Positions 47,332 to 55,583 of a stretch of DNA of 64,000 bases are shown here, one piece after another. How positions within the stretch are numbered: position 1 is the stretch's first letter; each line of letters opens with the position of its first letter. The DNA is taken from contig JAFZGW010000033.1 of assembly GCA_017555205.1 (NCBI GenBank), positions 62,001 through 126,000 of the forward strand, written 5' to 3'. The notes beneath the pieces are model-generated. The model saw only the letters and a program-made list of their open reading frames with translations. It ran no database searches and was not told the origin of the DNA. The translations under genes and the position numbers were made by a program. This stretch comes from Akkermansia sp. Lineage in GTDB: Bacteria; Verrucomicrobiota; Verrucomicrobiia; Verrucomicrobiales; Akkermansiaceae.

Positions 47332-47351
47332 AGTCCGGCTTCCAATCACAA

Positions 47352-48149
47352 TTACTCCTTATCAGTACCCCAGCGGCGGTGCAGCCATTTCTCAGCCGGC
47401 GAAAAGAGAATCTTATCCGCCAACAAGCCCACCAGAATAATGATAAACATGATACCGATAACCTGGTACATGCGCTGCAATTCACGCCCATAGTGCAGAT
47501 ACTGGCCTATACCGAAACCGGAAACCACGGCCACATAAATCTCGGCAGCCATCAGAGAACGCCAAGCGAAAGCCCAGCCCTGCTTCATGCCGCTCACCAC
47601 AAAAGGAGCCGATGCCGGCAAGGTGACAGATACCAAGGTGCGCAAGGGAGAAGCACCCATGGTGCGGGCGGCTCGGGCATATATGGGCGGTACGTTCTTC
47701 ATGCCATTCTGGGTCGAAAGCAGCACACTCCACAGCGTACCCATAATGACCACAAACAACAAAGCAGCCTCCGTCTGGCCAAACCAAATGCAAGCCAACG
47801 GCACCCAGCACACGCTCGGCAATGCCTGAAGCCCGAGCGCCAATACCCCCAGCGTGTCGCTCGCCCATTTGAAGCGGGCTGCAACCATGCCCAGCGGTAC
47901 CCCCAGCACCAAGCCAATGGCATAACCTATGAGCAAACGGCGCAGTGTAATAAGCATGGAGAGCGGAATTTTTCCGTTCAGCGTATTATCCCACAAATAC
48001 TGCCCGACTATAGAGGGCGGCGGCAGCACATAGGGCGACCACAGCGGCTCTTCCGGGCCAATCCCCAGCCACAGCAAATCCCCGGTCAGCGCAGCCCATA
48101 CTCCTATGAGCAGCAAGAAGAATATAACGGTATGAAGTGCTCGTTTCAT
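47352..48149 (-). CDS. ABC transporter permease, SsuC/TauC type
   Basis: 265 residues, about six transmembrane helices, with the EAA-type cytoplasmic loop (YARAARTMGASPLRTLVSVT, then LPASAPFVVSGMKQGWAFAW). Inner-membrane subunit of an importer of the sulfonate/taurine/nitrate group. 21 bases after the ATPase gene. ATG start is MKRALHTVIFFLLL. Confidence 0.92.
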   Translation of the reverse strand: MKRALHTVIFFLLLIGVWAALTGDLLWLGIGPEEPLWSPYVLPPPSIVGQYLWDNTLNGKIPLSMLITLRRLLIGYAIGLVLGVPLGMVAARFKWASDTLGVLALGLQALPSVCWVPLACIWFGQTEAALLFVVIMGTLWSVLLSTQNGMKNVPPIYARAARTMGASPLRTLVSVTLPASAPFVVSGMKQGWAFAWRSLMAAEIYVAVVSGFGIGQYLHYGRELQRMYQVIGIMFIIILVGLLADKILFSPAEKWLHRRWGTDKE

Positions 48150-48170
48150 GCTATTTTAATGAGTTATATA

Positions 48171-48977
48171 TCAATCGGATTCAGCGGCATTCTGGTACCC
48201 CTTCAACGAGGACGTAATCTGCTGCGACAGGTCAGCCAAGTCGTGGTTATTGATATTGCGCGGGCGCGGCAGCTCTATGGGGAACTTCTCGCGCACTCTA
48301 CCGGGGTGCGGCGAAAAGAGCACCACGCGGCTCCCCAGGCAAACGGCCTCGCGCACGTTGTGTGTTACAAACACAATGGTTTTCTTGCGCTTGGCCCAAA
48401 TATCCTGAATATCGCCGTAAAGTTGCTCGCGGGTCATGGCATCGAGCGCGGAAAACGGCTCATCCATCAGCAAAATCTTGGGGTTGGGAGCCAAGGAGCG
48501 TGCGAGAGCCACGCGTTGGCGCATGCCGCCCGACAGCTCGTGTATGCTGGAATGGGCAAACTTATCCATCTTCACCAAGAAGAGGTAGTATTTTGCCACC
48601 TCCAAGCGCTCTTTATTGTTGAGGTTTGGCTTCTGCCGCAGCCCGAACATCACGTTACCAATGACATCCAGCCACGGGAAGAGGGCGTGCTCCTGAAACA
48701 TCATCATACGGTCTCGCCCCGGACCGAGAATCGGCACGCCGTCAATAAGCGCCAAACCGCTGTCCGGCTTTTCAAGACCGGCTATGATATTGAGCAGGGT
48801 CGATTTACCGCAGCCACTGGGACCGACAAAACAAACGAACTCGCCCTCGTTGATGGTGAGCGAAACGTCATCGAGCGCGCGCACCGTGCCGGACTTCGTC
48901 TTAAAGTCCTTGCACACATGCTCGATAGTGAGTTTAGCCGTTGGGTACTCGTGTATCTCCTGTTCGAGTTTTTTCAT
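48171..48977 (-). CDS. ABC transporter ATPase, SsuB/TauB type
   Basis: 268 residues. Walker A VGPSGCGKSTLLNIIAGLEK, Q-loop MMFQEHALFPWLDV, signature HELSGGMRQRVALARSL, Walker B ILLMDEPFSALDA and the switch His in IVFVTHNVREAV. Energises the importer made with its two neighbours; 4 bases separate it from the binding-protein gene. Confidence 0.95.
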   Translation of the reverse strand: MKKLEQEIHEYPTAKLTIEHVCKDFKTKSGTVRALDDVSLTINEGEFVCFVGPSGCGKSTLLNIIAGLEKPDSGLALIDGVPILGPGRDRMMMFQEHALFPWLDVIGNVMFGLRQKPNLNNKERLEVAKYYLFLVKMDKFAHSSIHELSGGMRQRVALARSLAPNPKILLMDEPFSALDAMTREQLYGDIQDIWAKRKKTIVFVTHNVREAVCLGSRVVLFSPHPGRVREKFPIELPRPRNINNHDLADLSQQITSSLKGYQNAAESD

Positions 48978-48981
48978 ATCA

Positions 48982-49968
48982 TCAGTTCTGTTCAGCCTTG
49001 TAAATCAAATCATCGAGAGCCGGCACGCGGTCAAGCAACCCGCATTCCTGCGCATCCGTCACAAACTGCTGCAAGCCCGGCAAGTCTATATCCACCGTGA
49101 GTTTCAGGCGCTTCCAAGCACTGCGCACCAGTTCAGGGTCAAAAGGAGCCTGTGTCAATTCGGACAATTCGTCTACCACGTGTTGTTGAGCCTCTTGCGG
49201 GTGGTCTATAATCCACTGCGTCAAATCACGATGCGCCTGCAAGATGGTAGCCGCCTCGTTCGGGTGCTTGCGCAGCCAGCCCACCCGAGCCGTCAGCACG
49301 GTGGTTACGACGTCCGGTTCTTCGAGCAATACCTTTGCACCGGCCGTATTTTCAAGGCTCGACACCCACGGCTCCACCGTCCATACAGCATCTATATCGC
49401 CCTGTTTCATGAGCTGCAGCTGCATCGCGTTCGGGGTGGGGCTCACACGGCAATCGCCATCCCCCTCGAGGGTGCAGCGCAAGCCGTTCTTGCTCAGCCA
49501 TGCTCGGCAAGATACATCTTGCGTATTGCCCAGTTGCGGGGTCGCTATACTGCGCCCTTTAAAATCAGCAGCACGGGTAATACCGCTACCGGGGCGCACC
49601 AACAGCGCCGCCCCGCCATTCACCGCACCGGCCAATAATCGAACCTCGCGCCCCGCAGATACAGCATAGGCATTCAGTGCCGGGCTGGGGCCAACGTATG
49701 TCAGGTCAACCGTCCGCCCGAAAAGTGCCTCCATCGCGGTAGGTCCGGCGTTGTAGGTATACCACTCCACGGAATAACCGGGCAAATAGCGCTCAAACCA
49801 CCCATTTCCATGGCGTGTCATGTTGCGTGCGACTAAAGCCTGCACATGGGTCACATTCGGGAAACCGCCCATGCGGATGACCTTGCTGTCCGATTCCTCA
49901 CGGTTACAGGCGCAGAGCACCAGCAGAGCCGTCGCAACAAGCAGCAGACATGTGAGGCATTTCTTCAT
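48982..49968 (-). CDS. ABC transporter substrate-binding lipoprotein, SsuA/TauA (NMT1-like)
   Basis: 328 residues. Lipobox LVLCAC (Cys about residue 21). NMT1/SsuA-type two-lobed binding protein: IRMGGFPNVTHVQALVAR, YNAGPTAMEALFGRTVDLTY, VGPSPALNAYAV, STPQLGNTQDVSCRAWL-like segment, and WTVEPWVSSLENTAGAKVLL. The ligand cannot be read from sequence: sulfonates, taurine, or, given the GlcD-type oxidase in the operon, a hydroxy acid. First gene of the four-gene operon. Confidence 0.9.
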   Translation of the reverse strand: MKKCLTCLLLVATALLVLCACNREESDSKVIRMGGFPNVTHVQALVARNMTRHGNGWFERYLPGYSVEWYTYNAGPTAMEALFGRTVDLTYVGPSPALNAYAVSAGREVRLLAGAVNGGAALLVRPGSGITRAADFKGRSIATPQLGNTQDVSCRAWLSKNGLRCTLEGDGDCRVSPTPNAMQLQLMKQGDIDAVWTVEPWVSSLENTAGAKVLLEEPDVVTTVLTARVGWLRKHPNEAATILQAHRDLTQWIIDHPQEAQQHVVDELSELTQAPFDPELVRSAWKRLKLTVDIDLPGLQQFVTDAQECGLLDRVPALDDLIYKAEQN

Positions 49969-49976
49969 GACCCACT

Positions 49977-50005
49977 ATCCTACCAGACCCGCAGCCCGCC
50001 GTCAA
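49977..50005 (-). promoter_or_regulatory. Promoter of the ABC importer-oxidase operon
   Basis: TTGACG, 17 bp, TAGGAT on the minus strand; -10 ends 8 bases before ATG 49968. Confidence 0.75.
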
Positions 50006-50040
50006 GCAGCAATGGCGGCACCGCTGCGGCAAATCCCGTG

Positions 50041-50475
50041 TTATTTTTCTTTCACACGGCGAAAAAGAAAGCGCAACTCATCTTCCGGGCGATTGCGGGC
50101 TTTATTTGTGCGGCGAATATGCTCGCGGGCAAGCTCCGGCAGCTTATCAAAAATCAAAGGTTGCAGCACAACCTCATCTTCACTTTCAAAAATAACATCG
50201 GCCTGAAAACGCTCCTCACCGCGCGAAAATTGCACCCGATAGGGCTCGCTATCAGTCTGCAACCATGTATAAGCAAACTTACCGCGATGCCCGCCCACAG
50301 ACCAACTTACCTGCTGAGCATCCACCTCGGCTCTGATTTTCTGCGGGGAGCCGAGCCACTCCCCCATTGCAAGTTCTACCGGGTTTTCAAACCAATCCGG
50401 TATGAACACGCCGCACAGCAGCCCGATTACGGCGGCCCCATCAGTAAATGACGTAAGTTCAACATACGAAAACAA
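50041..50475 (-). CDS. Hypothetical protein at the end of the kinase operon
   Basis: 144 residues, soluble, with a short hydrophobic segment near the start (DGAAVIGLLCGVFIP), a beta-rich middle (VSWSVGGHRGKFAYTWLQ) and a highly charged helical end. Family not recognised; it is not a response regulator. Begins 7 bases after the sensor-kinase stop, so it is co-transcribed and may be a partner of it. Confidence 0.65.
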   Translation of the reverse strand: MFSYVELTSFTDGAAVIGLLCGVFIPDWFENPVELAMGEWLGSPQKIRAEVDAQQVSWSVGGHRGKFAYTWLQTDSEPYRVQFSRGEERFQADVIFESEDEVVLQPLIFDKLPELAREHIRRTNKARNRPEDELRFLFRRVKEK

Positions 50476-50482
50476 GCTGAAA

Positions 50483-51625
50483 TCAGGCCTGCAATAACCT
50501 CACCACCCTATCAGCGCGAGGTATGGTAATGGTCACCTTGGTACCAATTCCTTCCTTCGAGGCCAACGAAAGCGTGCCGCCGTGCTCTTTAATGATATGG
50601 CGAACAATGAGCAGCCCCAACCCATTGCCCTTCTTACGGGTTGTGCGGAAGGGCTCGTACATATTGCCCATCACCTCGTGCGATATTCCGCTACCATTGT
50701 CACCAATGATGATTCGCACGTCGGTATCATTATAATCGGTCTGTATGTAAACGCCGCCCTCACTGCCCGGTATAGACTGGTAGGCATTGCGAATGAGGTT
50801 ATAAAGGGCTTGGAAAAGCTGACCTCCATCGGCATCCAGCTCCGGCAAATCCCGACTGAGGGAAAGCTGTATACTGATACCGCGGGAGGCCACCTCGGGC
50901 TCCAGCACTTCCAGCACATGCTCCACTACATCATTCAGCCGTACTGTTGCCCGATTGAGGCTACCGGGGCGCACGGACTGCAAGAACTGGCGCAGCAGGG
51001 TATCCAACCGCCGAGTCTCACCCAACGCGCTCTCAAGCAAGGGCTCCAGTTTATCCTGCGCTTCGGCACCGAGCTTGGCCAACTTGCGCTGCATCAACTG
51101 CAAATTAAGGCCTAGTGAATTAAGTGGATTACCGATTTCATGAGCCACGGCTCCGGCCATGTATGTTACCAAGTTAAACTGTTCGGCCTCGGCGTCTTCC
51201 TCACCTCGTGTGCGGCTCTCGGTATCATCTCGGATAAGCAGCAAATACTCCGAGCCATTGGCCACGGGACTGATAAAGAAGTTGTAGTGCCGCTCCTCGG
51301 GGTAGTTCACATGCAGGTCGCGGGTAATGGCTAAGCGACGGCTGCTGACTTCCTGCCAGTTACAGGTGCCACCCACCAAACGCTCAAAGGGTACATGCAA
51401 CAACTCATTGAAGTTGCGATTAAAAATAGCACAGGCGGCACGATTGGCAAAGCGTGGCGTTCCCTCGGCATCAAACAGGATAAGCCCATCCCGCAACGCG
51501 TCGAACACATCCTGCAACAGGCCTTTTTCAGAGGCCAGGCGCATGAAAAGCTGCCGCAGTTCCTCCGTCCCCAGGTGCTCCATGCGGCTGAGTATCTTTT
51601 CGAGTGTATCGCGTTTGATAGCCAT
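50483..51625 (-). CDS. Cytosolic PAS-domain sensor histidine kinase
   Basis: 380 residues, no transmembrane segment. Helical start, PAS domain at about 30-130 (FDALRDGLILFDAEGTPRFA), HisKA box with the phospho-acceptor His in YMAGAVAHEIGNPLNSLG, N-box (FQALYNLIRNAYQSIPG), G1 IIGDNGSGISHEV, and G2 KKGNGLGLLIVRHIIKEHGG. The family phosphorylates a response regulator; none is encoded nearby, so it is an orphan. It is sandwiched between a GH31 glucosidase (4 bases upstream) and a small unknown gene. Confidence 0.93.
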   Translation of the reverse strand: MAIKRDTLEKILSRMEHLGTEELRQLFMRLASEKGLLQDVFDALRDGLILFDAEGTPRFANRAACAIFNRNFNELLHVPFERLVGGTCNWQEVSSRRLAITRDLHVNYPEERHYNFFISPVANGSEYLLLIRDDTESRTRGEEDAEAEQFNLVTYMAGAVAHEIGNPLNSLGLNLQLMQRKLAKLGAEAQDKLEPLLESALGETRRLDTLLRQFLQSVRPGSLNRATVRLNDVVEHVLEVLEPEVASRGISIQLSLSRDLPELDADGGQLFQALYNLIRNAYQSIPGSEGGVYIQTDYNDTDVRIIIGDNGSGISHEVMGNMYEPFRTTRKKGNGLGLLIVRHIIKEHGGTLSLASKEGIGTKVTITIPRADRVVRLLQA

Positions 51626-51629
51626 GAAA

Positions 51630-53990
51630 TCAGAATTTTATGTGAATTTCGGAGAAATTAATCGGCAGCGTCACACGGTAAACGTGTCGCTCATCGAATT
51701 CAGCGGATTGTTCCACCCCATCGGCAACAGCCACCGGAGCTGCGGAGGGCGGCAGTGAGTGCACGGCCAACACCAACGTGCGCCCATGCTGCTCGGCGTG
51801 AATATTCAAGCTGTGAGTGAGCACAAAGGAGCGCAACTGAGCCCGGTAATCGAAACGGTGCAGCATATAGCGCCCCTTTCGGTACCCATAGCCGTCGCCC
51901 TCGTCTTCGTATAGTTCACTCTGCTGCCGGAGCTCCGGCGCCCACCACAAATCAAGCGTTACCTGCGGGTCACTCAGCTCACCCACATACTGCTGCACCG
52001 GCCAGCGCGGCACCACAAACCCGCCGCGCACATATACCGGTATATGCGAAAGCGGTGTGGGAACCCATGCCTCGGTCGATGAATCGGGCGCGGGGTCGTC
52101 CGTCCAGTACGAATACCAACGCCCCGGCGGCAGGTACATAAATCTGCCGGCCTCGCCGGGGTGATGCACGGGTACAACATAGAGCGCATCGCCCACAAAA
52201 AACTCGCTACTGCGCCAGTAGGTATCGGTGTTGTTCGGGTACATGAGTGCCAGCGAACGTATGATAGGCGTACCATAACGGCTGTAGCGGTAAAACTGGG
52301 TATAGAAATACGGCAACAAGCGGTAGCGGTGTTCGAGCGCGCGGCGCACCAGTGCCTCCACCACCGGGCCGAAACACCACGGCTCCTGCCCACCGAACTC
52401 GCCGTTATTGTGATTGCGGAAAAAGACGTGGAAGGCGGCCATCTGCATCCAGCGGCAGAAGAGTTCGGGCGTAGGGTGCCCCAGGAAGCCGCCGGTATCA
52501 GCCCCGCAGAAGGAGACACCACTGGCAGACAAGCGCTGCACCATCAGGTTGGCCATCTTCAGGTTTTCCCAGTCGGCGTCATTATCACCGGTCCATGTAG
52601 CAGCCCAGCGCTGCAAACCGGCAAAGCCGGCTCGCGACAGCACAAAGGGGCGGCGCTCCGGTGCAAACTGCTCCATACCCTGCCGGGTGGCACGCGCCAT
52701 GCACTGGCCGTAGATGTTGTGCGCTTTCAGGTGCGAGCAGTAAAAACCGTCGTAGTTATGGCGTGTATCGGGCGGGAATGTCCGGTCGGGGAAAATGGCA
52801 GGCTCGTTCATGTCTGTCCATATCCCACGCACTCCGTATTCCGCAATCTGGCGGCGGAAAAGATCGGCCCACCATTTGCGCGTAATGGGTGAGGTAAAAT
52901 CCGGGAATGTACAGGTGCCGGGCCATACCTCGCCGGAGAGCAATGCACCATCGTGCCTGCGGCAGAACACATTGCGCTCAAATCCGCTACGCCACACATA
53001 GTTGTCCGGGTTGACCTTAATTCCCGGGTCAATAATAGTCACCACCTTGAACCCCTGCTCCCCCAAGCGGGCAATCATTCCCGGCGGGTCAGGAAAACGC
53101 GTACGGTCCCATGTGAGTGCCTGATATTCCTTCATGTGGTGAATATCAAGGTGAATGGAATCGCAGGGCATGCGCCGCGAGCGCAACTCGGCGGCCAAAT
53201 CCATAACTGCTTTTTCCGGGTAATAGCTCCACTTGCTCTGGTGGTACCCCAGCGCCCACAGCGGCGGCATGGGCGGTAGACCGGTCATGCGCGTGTATGC
53301 TTGCACGGTATCAAGCGCTGTTTCGCCGCAAATGAAGTAGTAATCCATCACCCCGCCATCGGCCCCGAAGAGCAAGCGGTCTTCGCGCTCCTTACCGAAA
53401 TCGAAATAGGAACGCATGGTATTATCAAAGAAAATACCATACTGGTGCCCATTATCAAGGCACAAAAAGAAAGGTATGCTCTTGTACAGCGGGTCGCTGC
53501 CGGGGTGGAACTTATAGTGGTCGGAGCCCCACATCTCGAAACGCTTGCCGCGCAAGTTCAACTCACAGGGCTTATCACCCAGGGCGAAGAAATGCGCCTC
53601 GGGCGGCATGTGCTTAAGCACCCACACCAATTCATCCCCCGTTCCTTCATGCAGGCGGTGCCCCATTCCCTCGGCATCCGCGCACAGGGTGTACCCTGTC
53701 GAGCGCTCCAGAAATTCCAAGCCCCCGTCAACCTTGCGCACGCGCACGGTCAATCGCGGCGTGCTCAGTTCATAGCAGTCGGCTCGCTCTACCTCCTCCG
53801 GTTGCAGACACGCCGGGGCGTACTCCGGCGCCATACCGTAACTGGGTATGTTCTCAAACACAGGGTGCGACACATAACGACAGCGCACCACCCCGGGCTC
53901 AAGAAAATACAGCCGCAGCCGATTCGTCGGAAACTCGAGCTCGAGTGTATGGGAATTCACCCACTCGTAATGGCGTATGTAGGTCTTCAA
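51630..53990 (-). CDS. Alpha-glucosidase-type glycoside hydrolase, GH31
   Basis: 786 residues, no signal peptide. N-terminal beta-sandwich, then the GH31 barrel with LGYHQSKWSYYPEKAVMDLA, nucleophile Asp in IWTDMNEPAIFPD, RWAATWTGDNDADWENLKMA (acid/base Asp), and SFCGADTGGFLGHPTPELF, followed by a C-terminal beta domain. Acts on alpha-glucosides or alpha-xylosides in the cytoplasm; the exact sugar is unclear. The start is TTG 53990, the first plausible codon before the family N-terminus (MKTYIRHYEWVNSHTLELEF). 42 bases after the HIT gene. Confidence 0.92.
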   Translation of the reverse strand: MKTYIRHYEWVNSHTLELEFPTNRLRLYFLEPGVVRCRYVSHPVFENIPSYGMAPEYAPACLQPEEVERADCYELSTPRLTVRVRKVDGGLEFLERSTGYTLCADAEGMGHRLHEGTGDELVWVLKHMPPEAHFFALGDKPCELNLRGKRFEMWGSDHYKFHPGSDPLYKSIPFFLCLDNGHQYGIFFDNTMRSYFDFGKEREDRLLFGADGGVMDYYFICGETALDTVQAYTRMTGLPPMPPLWALGYHQSKWSYYPEKAVMDLAAELRSRRMPCDSIHLDIHHMKEYQALTWDRTRFPDPPGMIARLGEQGFKVVTIIDPGIKVNPDNYVWRSGFERNVFCRRHDGALLSGEVWPGTCTFPDFTSPITRKWWADLFRRQIAEYGVRGIWTDMNEPAIFPDRTFPPDTRHNYDGFYCSHLKAHNIYGQCMARATRQGMEQFAPERRPFVLSRAGFAGLQRWAATWTGDNDADWENLKMANLMVQRLSASGVSFCGADTGGFLGHPTPELFCRWMQMAAFHVFFRNHNNGEFGGQEPWCFGPVVEALVRRALEHRYRLLPYFYTQFYRYSRYGTPIIRSLALMYPNNTDTYWRSSEFFVGDALYVVPVHHPGEAGRFMYLPPGRWYSYWTDDPAPDSSTEAWVPTPLSHIPVYVRGGFVVPRWPVQQYVGELSDPQVTLDLWWAPELRQQSELYEDEGDGYGYRKGRYMLHRFDYRAQLRSFVLTHSLNIHAEQHGRTLVLAVHSLPPSAAPVAVADGVEQSAEFDERHVYRVTLPINFSEIHIKF

Positions 53991-54007
53991 GCAGCCAAAC
54001 TTGTGTT

Positions 54008-54026
54008 GCCCCGCAAAACGCGGGGC
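54008..54026 (-). other. Hairpin between the HIT and GH31 genes
   Basis: Perfect 7-bp GC stem GCCCCGC/GCGGGGC with a 5-base loop, but no T-tract, so processing or partial attenuation rather than full termination. Confidence 0.5.
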
Positions 54027-54032
54027 GCGCTA

Positions 54033-54377
54033 CTAGCCCGGGGGCCACTGCATGGAGCGACCGCCAATGATGTGAATATGAAGGTGGGGAACCGTCTGAC
54101 CACCGTCAACCCCGGTGTTGAGCACAGTGCGGTAGCCGCCCTCAGCCAGCCCCTCGGCGCGGGCAATCTCGCCCACTTTCAGCATGAGGTGCCCCAGCAG
54201 CTCAGCATCTTCCGCTGTCGCAGCCCCTATACTCGGTATGGGTTTGCGGGGAACAAGCAACACGTGCACGGGAGCCACGGGCGTGATATCGCGGAATGCC
54301 ACGCACAAATCATCCTCATACACCATGGTAGAGGGTATCTCCTTATCTGCTATTTTCTGGAATAATGTTTTTTCCAT
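54033..54377 (-). CDS. HIT-family nucleotide hydrolase (HINT type)
   Basis: 114 residues from ATG 54377 (MEKTLFQKIADKEIPSTMVY). Histidine-triad signature H-x-H-x-H in VPHLHIHIIGGRSM, with VHVLLVPRKPIPSIG upstream. HINT proteins hydrolyse AMP-linked phosphoramidates. First gene of a run HIT-GH31-sensor kinase-unknown on the minus strand. Confidence 0.95.
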   Translation of the reverse strand: MEKTLFQKIADKEIPSTMVYEDDLCVAFRDITPVAPVHVLLVPRKPIPSIGAATAEDAELLGHLMLKVGEIARAEGLAEGGYRTVLNTGVDGGQTVPHLHIHIIGGRSMQWPPG

Positions 54378-54387
54378 CTCGTCCCCA

Positions 54388-54416
54388 TATTTAACACACC
54401 ACGCGCCCGCTTGCAA
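54388..54416 (-). promoter_or_regulatory. Promoter of the HIT-GH31-kinase run
   Basis: TTGCAA, 17 bp, TAAATA on the minus strand; -10 ends 10 bases before ATG 54377. Confidence 0.62.
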
Positions 54417-54478
54417 CAAGAAATTGTCCACGCCTACCAATTTTCGGTTATTTGTCAGCCTATTCTCTCACTATAGGC

Positions 54479-54507
54479 TTGCTTTTCCCCATCGCGGGCA
54501 TTACAAT
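54479..54507 (+). promoter_or_regulatory. Promoter of the AHCY-like gene
   Basis: TTGCTT, 17 bp, TACAAT; -10 ends 11 bases before ATG 54519. Confidence 0.62.
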
Positions 54508-54518
54508 CTACGGTAGTC

Positions 54519-55583
54519 ATGAACGCGAACGCTCAACGCATCAAAGATTATTTATTGGGTTTTTACCCGCCGGAAGAATGGCCCACCCTGCTGCACCAGG
54601 CCGAAGAATGGGCAATGACAACTCCGCTTGCCGGATTGAAGGTGCTGGATGCCAGCCCCATCTTCCGCAACACCCTTGGCAAGTTCATGGCTCTGCTCGC
54701 TGCCGGGGCTCAGGTTTATGTACCAAATCGCACCACCATGCCGGCAGACCCGGCGGTGGTGGCCATGTTGCCCGATTTCGGCATTCAAATTGCCGAGAAA
54801 GGCCGAAATGACTTTGATATCGTGCTCGATTGCGCGGCTCAGTGCTCCCGCTACACCCCTGCGCTGGGATATGCCGAGCTCACCCGCTCCGGCGTGCCGG
54901 TTTACGAGCGCGCTCGCCGCCCCGTCATAGTGGCAGATGCCGGCCGCATCAAACGTATCGAAACCACGCTTGGCACAGGCGAAAGTTTCTTCCGTGCACT
55001 GGCTCAACTGGGATACACGGATTTAGCAGGTCGCCGCCTGCTGGTAGTGGGCTTCGGCAAGGTAGGCCGCGGCCTGGTGCACTATGCTCGCCAGCTCGGC
55101 ATGCAAGTCATGGTGGCTGATATGGAAGACAAAACGGGCGAACTGCCCGGCGATGTCGCTTTCGTGAATGTGAATGACCGCGACGATTTGAATGACACCG
55201 TGCAGCATGCTTGGTGTGTGGTTACAGCCACAGGCCGTATCAATGCCCTACACAACAGGCTCGATGCGCCCGCCGTCATTGCCTCCCCCGTCCTGTTGGC
55301 CAATATGGGTATAGATGACGAGTTCGGCACCAAAATCCCCACCAACCGCGTGCTCAACAACAAGAAACCGCTCAACTTCATCCTCGATGAACCCACACGC
55401 ATGTGCTTCATCGAAACCACCATGGCGCTGCACAATGCCTGCGCGCTCGAGCTGCTCACAGCTGACCTGCCCCGTACCTGCATGGCTCCGCCCCAAGATG
55501 TAGAGGAGAGACTGCTACACATTGCCACCACGCACGGAACCGACGATTTCAGACGCCTGCTGACAACTGCAGACATCAACTGA
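54519..55583 (+). CDS. NAD-binding protein related to adenosylhomocysteinase
   Basis: 354 residues. The centre matches the NAD domain of S-adenosylhomocysteine hydrolase (TTLGTGESFFRALAQLGYTD, then RRLLVVGFGKVGRGLVHYAR and MQVMVADMED), and the following NVNDRDDLNDTVQHAWCVVT and TGRINALHNRL fit the same fold. It is about 80-100 residues shorter than true AHCY, and the substrate-binding and C-terminal Lys-Tyr tail are not seen, so it is probably a paralogue with a different substrate. Stop overlaps the convergent recombinase gene by 8 bases. Confidence 0.8.
   Translation: MNANAQRIKDYLLGFYPPEEWPTLLHQAEEWAMTTPLAGLKVLDASPIFRNTLGKFMALLAAGAQVYVPNRTTMPADPAVVAMLPDFGIQIAEKGRNDFDIVLDCAAQCSRYTPALGYAELTRSGVPVYERARRPVIVADAGRIKRIETTLGTGESFFRALAQLGYTDLAGRRLLVVGFGKVGRGLVHYARQLGMQVMVADMEDKTGELPGDVAFVNVNDRDDLNDTVQHAWCVVTATGRINALHNRLDAPAVIASPVLLANMGIDDEFGTKIPTNRVLNNKKPLNFILDEPTRMCFIETTMALHNACALELLTADLPRTCMAPPQDVEERLLHIATTHGTDDFRRLLTTADIN

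Noticed and set aside
47379..49100. 573-codon open frame on the plus strand
   Set aside because: It lies antisense over the ABC transporter genes, whose motifs are complete; its translation has no domain and a composition typical of reverse-frame reading in GC-rich DNA.
53301..54365. 354-codon plus-strand frame
   Set aside because: Antisense to the GH31 and HIT genes, both of which have full catalytic motifs.
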